NCBI GenBank assembly: GCA_020536535.1
Contig: JAHLWZ010000793.1
Coordinates: forward strand, 1 to 64,000
Source of the DNA: Pelomyxa schiedti
Lineage: Eukaryota > Evosea > Pelobiontida > Pelomyxidae
DNA length: 64,000 nucleotides
Direction: 5' to 3'
This document shows, in pieces, positions 53,656 to 64,000 of this stretch. Positions within the stretch are counted from its first letter, which is position 1; every line of letters begins with the position of its first letter. Both the position numbers and the translations under genes were made by a program. Under the pieces are notes generated by a model that searched no databases, was not told where the DNA came from, and saw nothing but the letters and a program-made list of their open reading frames with translations.

Positions 53656-55300
53656 ATGGGGAGAGACGTTGGAGGTTGTGGGGGCGTGTGGTTGGTGGTT
53701 GCGGTTACGGTTGCGGTTGTCGCTATGGGGATCGGCGGGGCGTGGGGCTACAACGTCACGGTGTCAGTGAGGTACCCGGCGGGGCGGCTGGTGCCGCAGG
53801 GGGCGTCGCTGTACGTGAGGGGGGACGGGTGCGGGCTGAGCTGGGACAAGGGGGTGGTTGCTACGGTATACGCGACGGATGAGTGGAGGCTGGTCATCTC
53901 CGCCCCTAACGACTCCCGAAACACGACTCTCCAGCTCAAGGTTTCTTTTTTTTTTTTTTTTTTTTTTTTTTCTTACTTGCCTTGTGTGATGTGTCACCAG
54001 TTTAGTGGGCTTTTGTTAAACTGGTTTTGGTGACAGTGAGGAATTAACTTTCTTTTTTTTCCCCCTGTGTAGGTTCTGGTCAATGATAATACCAATTTGT
54101 GGCAAATCGGCGCCAATTCTGTGTACACAATTACACCTTATACTTATATCATTTATGTTTTCCCTTGGTTTTATACCTCTACCGGAGGTTACGAGTACAT
54201 AAGGTGCGATAGCTACCGTTCCTTGCACTCCCTCAATCCAAACCAGAAATGTTGTGAGTCCACAGTTACAGAATAACCGTGACCTTGTCGTTTACTTGCC
54301 CCCATCCTTTTACGAGAATACATACAAAGTCTACCAAAACATCCTTGTAATGCACGATGGCCAGGTACCACAGCCCGCAGAGCTTTCATTCTAACTCTCA
54401 AATAGAATTTATTCAATGCGTCAACTTCCTATCTCGGAATTGCTTGGCAGTGTCAGGACACCGTCGACCAACAGGTTGTTGCAGGAACCATGGAGGAGAT
54501 TGTTATCATCGGGGTGGACAATACAGATGACAGGAACAATGAACTGACTTTCTGTTACGACCCGTCCGAGTTCATGGGTAGGTACGCACAGATCCATGAG
54601 ATATCTAACAGCTGTCCAGGTGGAAAAAATGACATGTACCTAGATTACATTGAGCAAACTGTAATCCCCACAGTGATGGAATCTTACGCTGGCCGTCTTG
54701 CCCCAACACGCGACCGCCTGGGCATTCTGGGTTCATCTCTTGGTGGCATTACTTCTTGCTTTGCGTGCTGGACTCGCAGTGATGTTTATGGGCTGTAAGT
54801 GCCACAAAAGAATAATTGCACCTTGCACTCATGCACAAACACAGGTGTGGCTGTATGTCGAGTTCTTTCTGGTGGGACTCTGAGGCTTTTCTTAAACACA
54901 TCCTCATGGCCAGTCTACCCATGAACCCTATCACGATATACATGTAACATCAACCCTCAAATCCCACCGGGCTTTAACCTGTGAAAATAGAGATAGTGGA
55001 ACCGACAATGATGACATGCCGCAGACAATCGCCGTACGTGGTAGACTTGAAGAGCTAGGATGGGTTCTGGACACTAATTTGTTCTACTACCTTGACGTTG
55101 GTGGGCAGCACAATGAATACTACTGGGGCAAGAGATTCTGGATACCCATGACTGACTTGTACTTTACATCTCATTATCCCCTTTTCACAAACGCCCCCGT
55201 AACTCCCGGTCTCACACAGGTACCCAGTCCTCCCAGTTTCCTGAGTGTTTTAAAAAAGGAGAATTATGATTAGCCTAAAGAAACGTTAAAAAACCGATAG
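53656..55300 (+). CDS. Secreted alpha/beta-hydrolase (Fes/esterase D family)
   Basis: Start MGRDVGGCGGVWLVVAVTVA; the run WLVVAVTVAVVAMGIGGAWG is a signal peptide or anchor. A small N-terminal beta domain follows (YNVTVSVRYPAGRL, SLYVRGDGCGLSWDKGV), like the starch-binding or Ig-like modules preceding many esterases. The catalytic part has NRDLVVYLPPSFYENT, NILVMHDGQ, MEEIVIIGVDNTDDRNNEL, DMYLDYIEQTVIPTVMESY, the nucleophile elbow GILGSSLGGITS (GxSxG), DSGTDNDDMP (Asp) and YLDVGGQHNEYYWGKRFWIP (His). This is the PF00756-type order used by enterochelin, feruloyl and S-formylglutathione esterases. The last 54-nt intron joins TPGLTQ to PKETLKNR. A 26-nt T run at 53946 is in intron 1. Substrate unknown; export suggests a digestive or surface role. 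Confidence 0.85.
53946..53971. repeat. 26-nt poly(T) tract in intron 1
   Basis: Twenty-six T on the sense strand of the esterase gene, within the intron that starts gtttc... after an exon ending at LQLK. Confidence 0.8.
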
Positions 55301-55977
55301 ATAGACCTGATCTACAGTGATTTTCTTCTCACTCACTCCGGGTGCAACTCGCAACGAAATCAAATAAATTAAAACCACCATCGGCAACAAGCCCGGTTGG
55401 TGTCTCGCATCCCCAAAGTGTAAAAAACCAACGATCGAACGTAATGTACAGACCACCGGAAGATCGCGTCTGGGAACTGGTGTGTCTGGGTTTTTTGAAA
55501 AAAAAAAAAAGGGGAAAAAAAAGGTGAACCGTTGCGTTGTATTTCTAACAAAAAATGTACATGTGCGCTATTGTGGTGTTTGGTTTTTTTTTTTCCCTTT
55601 GTTGTTTGTTTGTTTGATTGTTGTGAGAGTAGATATGCCCAGTAACGTTGAATGACACGGAGTACCCCCGGATTGAGGGAACCACACCACACAGCTGCCA
55701 TGTATATTACACCGAGACATTCCTCAACACACTATACACCAGCGCCTACGCAGCAGTCACACCCGCCACTCCCCCATTGCTTCCACTCTCCATCCCGCCC
55801 TCTCTCCCCAATTCCAATTCATCGACACCTTCTTGCACTTCCTCTTCCTCCTCCTCGTTGCCATCATCATCGTCATCCTCTTCGTTGTCATCGTCGGGGT
55901 GTTCGCCTGCGGGGGGGTGCGATTTGACACAACCTCAGGGGACGCCGTCCCAACCGCAGCCTCCTGCACTGCCGGCT
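55301..55977. other. Intergenic or unresolved upstream region
   Basis: About 680 nt without a secure gene. 55641-55977 is open in two plus frames: a Ser-rich frame in phase with the next gene but without an ATG, and a frame reading a hydrophobic run (LLLVAIIIVILFVVIVGVFA) that ends GYE and stop at about 55981. The second is what a TCN-rich stretch gives in another frame, so I do not call it. Confidence 0.4.
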
Positions 55978-58136
55978 ATGAGTAAGTTCTGGAATGACAT
56001 GGAGATGATACTTATAGACCCTGCAATTACGCCTACTGACCATGAGAGACTTTCGAAACTGGATATTTGCTCTCAAGGCACCTCACTGGTGAGTCTGGGG
56101 TCTTTTTATAACAACTGTATTATGCACTCACATTGTGTTTGACTCTCAGGTGCTGATGACCTCCAAGGGGATGGACGAATTCTGTCGGTCGCTTTTACAC
56201 AGCGATTTTACCTCCCCCACTATAATCCGCACTACAATTGAGAACGTCTTGAATACAGTGCAGAATCTTATTAAATTCGATTACTCTGATGAAACATCAC
56301 CAACTGAGCAAAAGCGGTCCCCTTCCAAGGAACTTTCTGAACAAATCCCAACACAAGATAGCCTCCAAGATTGTGCGCATACTGAAACAAATACCTTAAT
56401 GCAACTCGATTCCATTCCGGTTGATGAACTTCACGTTCTTGACCAAAACAGTAACGACATCAAGGATATGACTCTTGAAGAGTTTTCCATACCCTCTGTA
56501 AAAGACACAAGCAGCAAATCGCCTCTTCTTCTAGAAAGTGACCTTTCGGGTCATGCATTTCAGGCGAGCACCGACCCTTTCACTATGGCTAGAGATGAGG
56601 ATCTGTGTAATTCTCTCGGTACTGCTGTCGGTGCTCTGCCTCCTAATGCTCACAATACAAGTGTGGAAACAACCTCTGCTCAGCAAAGCAAACCAGATTC
56701 CCCTCAGACTCAGGAAGTCGAGGCAACATCTAACTTGCTTCCTGCTGAAGATCAAATGGAGGCTTGTCCAAAACCAACAACTTTCGAACAGTTGCAACAA
56801 GTTCAGCCCCCCCTAAAATCCGACCCTTTGCTTCAGCACCTGCAATTACACCAACAACAACTCCTTCAGCAATACAATGACACTTCTAAATTGCAGAATG
56901 CACCCCGGTCATCCCCCGAACCTCAATCACTGAGTAGGCAAACGCAGTTTCCTTTCCAACAACCAATGCACACCGTACAAACAGCCCCCCACAATGCCTC
57001 AAACCCGCCCGACTCGTCACCAGCACCTTTTGTATCAGTGGAACAAAAATCGAATATGAACATGCCTCACTTATCCCAGATAAAGGTTTGGTCAGTCCTT
57101 CAGGACGGAACTCACTTCGTTCACAGCAATTTGTAGATACTGCTTCGCCCAACTTGATGCAAAAAGTCTTGCAAAATGTATCCAATAAATCATTCCCAAG
57201 AGCAGATACACCTTCGCCCCCAAAACAGACTAGTTCAGTTCAACAAATGGCACCTGTTCGGACCCAGCAAGGGCCACAACTCCCACCATACTTGCAAACT
57301 TTACTTCAATTGGCGGTAGCAAAACCAATACAGGTAACTTATGGTTCCCAATACAACCCCTTAACGTTGTCTTTAGAACAGCAACGCACTCTGTGACCCA
57401 CAGTTGGGACAATTACTTCCCCAATATCTGAGAGACAGTCAAAACTCTACATTAGATGAGACCGCCTGCGCACCTGACCAGGTTGTTGATAGCATCACAC
57501 TTTGCTGGTGCTAAATACTATTTCATTATGTACAGGTAGTTGCCGCATTGCTTGCCATGAAATCGGAAGTGGAGCAGATGCGCACAATTCTTAACCTTAT
57601 TGCAAAAGATATCAACAGCTACAAAATCCTGTTGCTAAAGCAGCAACAAACTACATTTCAAAATCCGCAACAAGGTGTGCTGATTCTCTCTCATAGTATT
57701 AAATTTGTCCTGACACCGCAACAAAGGCTTCAATTTCGCCTCCCCTGCTGTACCGGTAAATCCTACCCACTTTTTTTTTTAAATCATGATATTTCCAAAG
57801 CAGCCTCCGACACACAGACACATCGCCACCAGCCAAAACACACACGGGACCACCCAATTGACCAACTTCACCATCCAACAAGCACCATCGTCATCACTGT
57901 GGGGACTCCCCCCTCCCGGCGGCACTGTGCCCCGGCCCTCACAACCACCAAGGTTACCCTTCATAAGTGATAACACCCCAACTACTACAACTCCCTCAGT
58001 TATGCATGCACCACCAAACACAACAACTGGAAGCAGCATCATGGGCAACAACAGCCTCCCAAGCATTCTCACACAGCTGTTGATCCAGTCCTCATCATCC
58101 GCATCATTCACACACCCACCACCCAACCGACACTAA
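55978..58136 (+). CDS. Gln/Pro/Ser-rich protein of unknown function
   Basis: Not recognised. Start MSKFWNDMEMILIDPAITPT (55978), first ATG in the frame. A 61-nt GTGAGT...CAG intron joins ICSQGTSL to VLMTSKGMDEFCRSLLHSDF, continuing TIENVLNTVQNLIKF, a compact helical N-terminal module. Then about 300 residues of Gln/Ser/Pro low complexity (QLHQQQLLQQY, QQPMHTVQ), QGPQLPPYLQTLLQLAVAKP, a helical coil AMKSEVEQMRTILNLIAKDI and a Pro/Thr-rich tail ending THPPPNRH at 58136. Gln-rich tails with a small helical module are common in transcription co-regulators and RNA-granule proteins, but nothing here proves that. Junctions near 57.07 and 57.4 kb are unresolved. Confidence 0.6.
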
Positions 58137-58187
58137 CCAGTTCCACCCACCCAACACTTGTGATTAGTAGCACAACCACATGTTTTT

Positions 58188-58193
58188 AATAAA
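58188..58193 (+). terminator. Candidate polyadenylation signal AATAAA
   Basis: AATAAA, 52 nt after the stop of the Gln-rich gene, in a T-rich context. Position fits a poly(A) signal; unproven for this organism. Confidence 0.4.
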
Positions 58194-58409
58194 ATGCAAA
58201 CCCACTAACACAACCCCTGAGGGGGTGTTTCATTGATGGTACTGGGATAGAATCGCAACCGAATTCGTTTGAAACCAAAATAGAATCACTTAAAAACGAA
58301 TTCAACCCCAAGAAAAAAACGGCAAACGAACGCAAACAACAAAAAACAAAAACAAAAAAACAAAGAGGTGCTAGGCCACAGCGACTGTTGGTTGTGACGC
58401 AAACAAATA

Positions 58410-60246
58410 ATGGGTTGTTGTAACTCGACAAGGATCGTTCGCGAGGGCGAGAAGGTTTTCTTTTCTTCTCTTCTCTCTTTTTTTTTTTCCTTCCCGACGT
58501 CGGTTATTAACCGACTTGTGAAGGTGTTCATGTGGGACAAATATGGACGAGGAAGAGTAGTGAGTGGTCCTGGAAGGGTATGGCCATTCTTCTTTTTTTA
58601 TTTGTCGAGGAATTCAAACACCTGATGGGTAACTAGTTGGCCATTGGAAGAGAGGAGAGAGTTCAGGATATGAGGTTGGTCACTTGCTCCGAAAGCCAGT
58701 ACCTCACTATCACACATCCCGTGAGATTCCTTTCTTTTTCGGTACTGTATTTATTATAAAATTAGGATGGGCACAAAGAAAGAGTTAGAGGGTATTTGCT
58801 ATTTTCACTTTACTACTTGTTTTTACCGTCAGTAAAGACCAGCAGCCGTGTGGCAACACCCCCTGGAACACCTTTCCGTCACTGTGGACAATGCTGTACA
58901 GGTCGACGCAAGTGAGCTCATGGTTGTCTTCAGGTAGGAGTGTTATCTTTTGGTCCCATTTTCTTACTCTCTCAAGTCATGTAAATGCCGAGACTGAGAA
59001 CGTAACACCCAAGATCATCAGGGGTCCTGCCCTTCACATGCCCGATCTGGACGAAATTGTCCACAGTAAAAAAAAACCCTCTTCTCTTAATGAATTCCTG
59101 ATTAATTTCCTACAGCCTTCAAGTGGCACGGATCTGATCCTGACCACCCCGAAAAGAAAAGACCAGGGCAACTTACGTTCCAGAAACTCAGGCACATTCC
59201 CGATCAAGTCTACTTCACTATCCCGGAGGTTTCATGCCCACTTTGCCCTTCACCGTTAACCTGTTATAGGTGAGGACTAGCGATGATGCCGTTCTGGAGC
59301 TCAAGTTTATGGTCTTCTTTGAGTTGGTTAGTATTGAAAAGATGATGGACAAGACCCACGACCCAATTGCAGATTTCATGGTCTCTAAATACTAGTTGCT
59401 TTCTTTTTCTCACTTTCTACAGAATACTTTGACTGCTGGTATGCCGCACGCTACCTTATTCTTTGTAACCCCGCATAAGATGTCATTGCCTTTACTGCTA
59501 GTCTTACTTATGAAACTTTCATGGAGAAGACCGATATGCTCAATAACCTTGAGTGTTATCATCAGCTCACGGTTTGCACTTTCCCTTCGCCGCATAACTA
59601 ATTTCCCTTAGAGCCGCGCCAATTTGATTGGTTTCCGTATCACCAAAGTTGCTTACCGGGGATACCACTGTGGGAACCTTCAACAGATGCATGATGATGC
59701 ACTTCAAGCACGCACTCAACTCAGGTTGGAGGCCGAGACCGAGGCTCAATCTCAGCAGCAGGCCGATATGAAGCTGACCAAAGAAAATGAACGCCAGAGG
59801 AAGAGTGGGTTCTAGAAGTTCTCTTAACATTCTAACTGTGGTTTTGTGCAACAGAGCAAGAGATGCAGAAGAGCGACTATGAGCACAATAACTTACTTAG
59901 CCGCATGCAACACGAGGAGAAGTTGGCGCAGCAGAACAGGGTTCACACACATTAGTTTGCCGAATGAATCTCACCAAAACAACAGGAGAAAGAAATGCTC
60001 TTGGCAGGAATTCGAGCCGAGAACCTAGAGAAAGTTGCATTCCTTGAGAAACTGAAAACTCTTGGTGTTGACCTTACAACCTACCTCGTCAATCAGGTTC
60101 CTCACCCACAAACAACATTTCTTTTTACAATCCACCACTTACACGGTAATTTACAGAACCCACTTGCTGGTGCCAACCGCATTCATGTAACATCCGACGG
60201 CACAGGTTCTGCTGTGCACATTCACGCAGACAAGAAGAACCTCTAA
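58410..60246 (+). CDS. N-myristoylation-type SPFH/band 7-like protein
   Basis: Start MGCCNSTRIVREGEKV: Gly2 with Cys3 and Cys4 is a classic N-myristoylation plus palmitoylation signal. A 69-nt intron joins to FMWDKYGRGRVVSGPGR, which resembles the opening of SPFH proteins (flotillin, prohibitin). Then RLVTCSESQYLTITHP, a VDA..LMVVF strand, NVTPKIIRGPALHMPDLDEI, DDAVLELKFMVFFELVSIEK with MMDKTHDPIADFM, a TYETFMEKTDMLNNLECYHQ segment, LIGFRITKVAYRGYHCGNL and QMHDDALQARTQLRLEAETE. The C-terminal third is a charged coiled coil, ending NPLAGANRIHVTSDGTGSAV and KKNL. Order (membrane anchor, beta-rich domain, long coil) fits flotillin-like scaffolds. The SPFH assignment is by pattern only. Confidence 0.65.
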
Positions 60247-60529
60247 ACTCCTGTGAACACCTAACGTTTAGTTTGACAGATAAAAATGTGTTTTTCATTC
60301 TATTTCTATTTATTCTGCTTCATCTCTTATTTAATATCACAGTTGGGCGAAGAGCAGGGCAGGGTTTCTGTCAACAAGTTCCCAGCAACAACAGTTGTAC
60401 GGCAGGGAAACGGTGTCAAACAGCCAATCTGGCTTGGCATCTAATCTCCCCCCAAGAAAAAAACAAAAAAACCAGATACAGGGAAGGGATACAGCAGGCG
60501 ACACAGCGTAAAACACACAGCCGGTTTCA
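60247..60529. other. Intergenic region
   Basis: About 280 nt between two plus-strand genes, T-rich at first. Nothing recognisable; presumably the 3' UTR of one gene and the promoter of the next. Confidence 0.4.
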
Positions 60530-62624
60530 ATGTCGCGATCGTCGTCGTCGAGGGGGGGAGGTGACGATGGGGGGACAGCCACTTTGTTTGTTGCGAATTT
60601 GCCTACGTCGGCCAGCGAGAGCGGGCTGGCGGACTTGTTCAAGGACCAGGACGGCTACAAGAGTGCAAGGATAAGATGTGATCGCAATGGCTGGTTCGTA
60701 TCTTCTTCCTCCCGTGTTCTTGCTTTTTTTTTTTTTTGGTTGTAATCCCTTTTGTTTAGCCTCGTCGGGTTTGTGGAATTTAGTGAGCCGAGTTTGGCTG
60801 CTCGTGCACGTGAGAATTTACAAGGCACCAAGTTTGGCTCCACTGATATAGGTGTTGGTGTGTTGACAAATCTAGCTGGCACTAATAACGATTCCCTCTT
60901 TTCTACAATGACAGCCATCGAGTTTGCTCACTCCAGTACTATTTTACGCCACAGAAAGAGGGATAGACCAGAATTTGATGAGGGTATGACTCTACTAGGA
61001 TTCTAGTACTCACGCTCCCACAGTAAGAGACTTGGAATCCTCTCGACAAGCAACAATGCCCCGTGTTGGTAGTCTGTCTCCTGGTTCTGGGTTGATGCCT
61101 ACACCCGTTATGCCTCCTCGTTCTTCATCAGGTCTGATGTCTACAGTTACGAGCGCTTCACATCACCATAGTAGCAGCGGGAGCAATCACTCCTCACACA
61201 CTTCTCATAACATGCCTCTCCTCCCTGCACCTCCGCCTGCAGATATGTACAGCAACTCTGTTCATCCCGGAATTATCAACCCTATCATATCTCCTCCTTA
61301 CCTGGCACCCGGTACTCCATCAGGCATTCCCGTGTGTTTCCCATACCTTCCTCACCATACCTTCCATCCAAATTCCCTACAAATCCATAACCCCACATTC
61401 ACCAAAACGAATATATATCCTTTACCACACACATCCCATCCATCGCACCCTGAACTCTGTGCCTGGTATTTCAACTTTATTCCCACACCTTATAATACAA
61501 GCTTAACTTCACGAACTAACCTTGGCACTCTACCCCTCAGGGAATGTTTCCTCCTCTGCCATCTGAAGCCAGTAACACTCTGTTTGTGGAAGGTGTACCA
61601 AGTGATGCCACCGAACGAGAAATGGCTCATATATTCCGCCCATTTCAGGTGTTTTATTTAGTGCTCCCTACCCAAGCTTCCATAAATAACCTTTGTATAT
61701 ACTCAGGGATTCCAGAGTGTAAGACTTGTGCGGAAGGAACCACGTGTAGCTAGTTCAAGATTTTACTTGTGCTTTGTTGAGTATGATAACAAGTATCAAG
61801 CAACAAATGCCATGCACTTTCTTCAGGGTTACAGGTACTCCCGTGCACATCTTGAGTAGCACAACAGCTTATCCCTCCCCAGAATGGAACCAGCAGACAT
61901 GAAGGGTCTTACTCTTGCCTATGCCAAAACTGAAAGGAAAGATTCAAGGGATGTTGGAAGAAGTATTCATGACCGAGATAGAGAGAGGGATTATGAAACT
62001 GAGCCTGATATCCGCGACAGAGATCGAGATCGAGATAGGGAGAGGGATAGAGATAGGGATCGAGAGAGAGATCGAGATAGGGACAGGGACAGAGATAGAG
62101 AGCGCGAACGAGATAGAGAAAGGGAGAGGGAGAGACAGAGGGATCATGACAGAGATAGAGATGGAGACCGAGACAGGGATAGAGATCGGGACAGGGATAG
62201 GGGCAGAGACCGAGACAGGGATAGAGACCGTGATCAAGACAGTAGGGATCACACTGACCATGAATCAGATAGAGAGCACAGCCGTGATAGGGATAGGGAT
62301 AGGAATAGGGAGAGGGAGAGCCCAGAGAGGGACAACAGGGAGCTAAATGACGGGTATGACTCTGGGAGGGCAGAAAGCGATGCCGAGCGGGATAAGGAGA
62401 AGTCAAGAGATGGAGAGAGCGGCAAAGTTCCAGACAAAGGCAGGGATTGGACAAGCCAGTCTGTATCCAAGTCAGCACCAGTTTCCGTAGGTCTGCTGCC
62501 AACGCCGGCGGTCAAAGTTGAGCCCAGAGAGCACACCCTGGTAGAGTATCCAAGTGCCTACGATGAATCAGATTCCCAGAATCACCACAAGGACTCCAAA
62601 ACCCGTGAATCCCCAAAGAGGTAA
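60530..62624 (+). CDS. Two-RRM RNA-binding protein with Arg-Asp repeat tail
   Basis: Likely nuclear RNA-binding protein. Start MSRSSSSRGGGDDGGTATLF; RRM1 has TLFVANLPTSASESGLADLF (RNP2), YKSARIRCDRNG and LVGFVEFSEPSLAARAREN (RNP1), with a 42-residue-scale intron break between. A Ser/Pro/His linker follows (SASHHHSSSGSNHSSHTSH, PPPADMYSNSVHPG). RRM2 has SNTLFVEGVPSDATEREMAH, FRPFQ, SVRLVRKEP, SSRFYLCFVEYDNKYQATNA and MEPADMKGLTLAYAKTERK. The pattern of RRM1 and RRM2 is of the FPA/RBPMS/couch-potato type. From 61965 a very long RD/RE dipeptide tail (DRDRDRERDRDR) of the kind seen in splicing factors (U1-70K, RNPS1) runs to about residue 62300, then a Ser/Asp/Glu-rich end SKTRESPKR. A poly(T) run at about 60725 is in intron 1. 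Confidence 0.85.
62015..62300. repeat. Coding GAxAGR-type repeat (Arg-Asp tail)
   Basis: Imperfect purine-only hexamers (gatagagatcgagata...) encode the RD/RE tail of the RRM protein. The complementary strand is open in all frames here (e.g. pyrimidine-coded), which are shadows. Could be length-variable and prone to sense/antisense structure. Confidence 0.8.
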
Positions 62625-63395
62625 TTTCCACGTTTCCGCATTTTAGTTTCGCTTATGAAAAACTAGCCAAACCCGATTATGACAATGAAGGATAGTTGAT
62701 TTTTTAAAGTAACAAAACCATTTACAATGAAGTGTGATGAATGCTTAATTCATGGTTTATCTGAGAAAGAACGCAACTTCCGCACATTAGTGAAGACAAG
62801 CAGTCCCAACAACAATAACCCTATTGAATGTGAGTGTTGTGGTGTATGGAATTCCAAAAACTACCTTGATGTGGAATATTTGCCTTACAGCTTCACGTTG
62901 CAACCATATTGGGATAAAGGTAGCAGTCCAACAACACAGAGGCGGAACAGCCATGCCCAAAAAGTAGAGAGCGCTGAATCCACAACAATTCACTGCATAA
63001 CTTAGCCACATGTTAAAAAGGGAAAGTACCAAGGAGGATACCTTGTTGCACTAAACATGCCATCATGAAGAGCTTGGGCGTTCTTTGCATACGCTGCACA
63101 GGGACAGAGACACGTAACCATGGTTTCTACCGGAGAAGATCAGTGAGAATCTAACATAATAGTTCGAAGAGAACTTGGACACCCAAGCACAAGTCTCTGG
63201 TCCCAAGATTCCTTCTGCATGAAGAGATCCAGTCTTTTTTTTTTCCCACTGAAACAAAAGTTGAGGTACCCAAACTAGTCCGTCGGGAGCAGGGAAGTGG
63301 TGCCAGCTGTCACCACACAGTGTCACTCAAAATAATTACAAACTGAGATCCGAAAATAGAACCCTCTTTCTTTACTTTGATTTGTTTCAAAAAAA
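62625..63395. other. Region without a secure gene
   Basis: About 770 nt. A plus-strand frame at 62727-63005 has CDECL and CECCGVW (a possible zinc site) but no partner exons. Minus-strand frames at 62787-63032 and 63063-63326 are hydrophobic or Cys-containing without family signal; a small spliced minus gene is possible. No call made. Confidence 0.4.
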
Positions 63396-63888
63396 ATGGA
63401 CCAGCAACAGCAGCTTCGGCCTCCGCAGATCGTCAACACCGGTGGTGGGAGGATGATGCCGTCGGGGAGAGGCGGTGGTGGCGGAGTTTCGGCGTCCGAC
63501 GCTATCAACGTGTTGCTGAGCAACGTACTGGCGAAGCAACAACCGGGCGTCGCGGCGCCGTCGGTGATGGGCGGCCTGCCGATGCAAATGCAGATGCAGG
63601 GGATGTATCCGGCGCAGTTCGGCGGGCCGTTCGGGATGCCCATAATGGCGATGCCGCAGCAACAGCCCCCCGCGATGCTACCCCCGCGGCAGCCGGCGTC
63701 TTATCCAAGTTTCACTTCTCCGCAGTCGACCCCGTCCCTGGCGCCCCCAGCGCCGACGCCTTCGCCGCCGCCGACGGGGCCGCCGTCGCGCGCTCACTAC
63801 TCTTCGGCTGCCAAACCACACACCCCGAATCCTCCCCCTGTGCAATACTCACATGTAGCGATGCCCATGCAGTATGTTTTTAGGCTTC

Positions 63889-63929
<41 letters not shown>

Positions 63930-64000
63930 CCTACTCAACACGGCATTAAGGTCTATGTTTCCACCTGGAGGACCGTTGATGAACCCCCCTTTTGAGGTAC
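63396..64000 (+). CDS. Pro/Gln/Met-rich protein, 5' part only
   Basis: Gene truncated by the right edge. Start MDQQQQLRPPQIVNTGGGRM at 63396, then ASDAINVLLSNVLAKQQPG (a short amphipathic helix), QMQMQGMYPAQFGG, MAMPQQQPPAMLPPRQPAS and a Pro/Ser-rich stretch ending HVAMPMQ at about 63871. An intron with a 39-nt poly(T) tract follows; the next exon (after AAG at about 63950) reads SMFPPGGPLMNPPFE in the frame that keeps the composition, and a GTAC donor ends the window. Composition recalls RNA-granule or Mediator-type proteins; no family identified. Confidence 0.65.
63891..63929. repeat. 39-nt poly(T) tract in an intron
   Basis: Thirty-nine consecutive T on the sense strand of the last gene, close upstream of the 3' splice site (cattaag). 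The longest homopolymer in the window. Confidence 0.85.

Noticed and set aside
62015-62300. Regular repeat that could be taken for a CRISPR-like array
   Set aside because: There are no spacers; it is a continuous purine hexamer repeat in frame with the RRM protein.
62727-63005. Plus-strand frame with CDEC and CECC motifs
   Set aside because: Two Cys pairs alone do not define a zinc finger, and a minus-strand reading of the same DNA is equally open.

Overview
This window is nuclear DNA from a gene-dense, intron-rich eukaryotic microbe. Nearly every gene is cut by very short GT-AG introns, mostly about 40-70 nt. Intergenic gaps are often 80-300 nt, and both strands are used with no operon structure. 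The gene content (Ral-GAP beta, SUMO ligase, FKBP-TPR, NAP1, PP2C, Ras, TEP1-like STAND ATPase, a SPICE1-like protein) rules out a prokaryote. A B12-dependent (class II) ribonucleotide reductase and a PEP-synthase/rifampicin-phosphotransferase-like enzyme point to a free-living protist. An amoebozoan, possibly an anaerobic archamoeba, is my best guess, but it is weakly supported.

Layout. 1-5.7 kb: RalGAP-beta-like gene (minus), with a long proline-rich tail running off the left edge. 5.8-7.4 kb: Cwc24/RNF113 splicing factor (plus). 7.6-10.3 kb: multi-C2 protein with a GYPPQP tail (plus). 10.35-14.4 kb: PIAS/Siz SUMO E3 ligase (minus). 14.5-18.5 kb: an apparent single polypeptide joining an FKBP-TPR immunophilin to a UDP-sugar pyrophosphorylase (minus). 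19.0-20.3 kb: unknown gene (plus). 20.4-21.6 kb: NAP1 histone chaperone (minus). 21.95-23.7 kb: PP2C phosphatase (plus). 23.9-26.7 kb: RING-finger protein (plus). 26.7-28.3 kb: SPICE1-like coiled-coil protein (minus). 28.4-29.3 kb: Ras GTPase (minus). 29.6-33.4 kb: class II ribonucleotide reductase (minus). 33.6-34.5 kb: MMTAG2-like nuclear protein (plus). 34.8-38.4 kb: secreted/type I membrane protein of about six PPC-like repeats (plus). 38.5-39.8 kb: multi-pass membrane protein A (plus). 40.8-44.2 kb: PEP-synthase/RPH-like enzyme (minus). 44.3-45.4 kb: TLC-domain membrane protein (plus). 45.7-51.7 kb: TEP1-like DUF4062-NACHT-WD40 protein (plus). 51.8-53.4 kb: membrane protein B, a paralogue of A (minus). 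53.7-55.3 kb: secreted esterase (plus). 56.0-58.1 kb: Gln-rich unknown (plus). 58.4-60.2 kb: probably myristoylated SPFH-like protein (plus). 60.5-62.6 kb: two-RRM protein with an RD-repeat tail (plus). 63.4 kb to the end: start of a Pro/Gln/Met-rich protein (plus, truncated).

The genes do not form one pathway. They sample chromatin and SUMO signalling, splicing, small-GTPase signalling, nucleotide metabolism and a large share of membrane or secreted proteins. The most unusual items are the immunophilin-pyrophosphorylase fusion, the TEP1-like protein without TROVE, the two bacterial-type metabolic enzymes, and an uncharacterised multi-pass membrane family present twice. Gene 5' ends are strikingly GC-rich and encode low-complexity Ser/Thr/Pro/Gly/Ala segments, while downstream exons and introns are AT-richer. 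Exon borders below were read by eye and gene ends are approximate unless stated.
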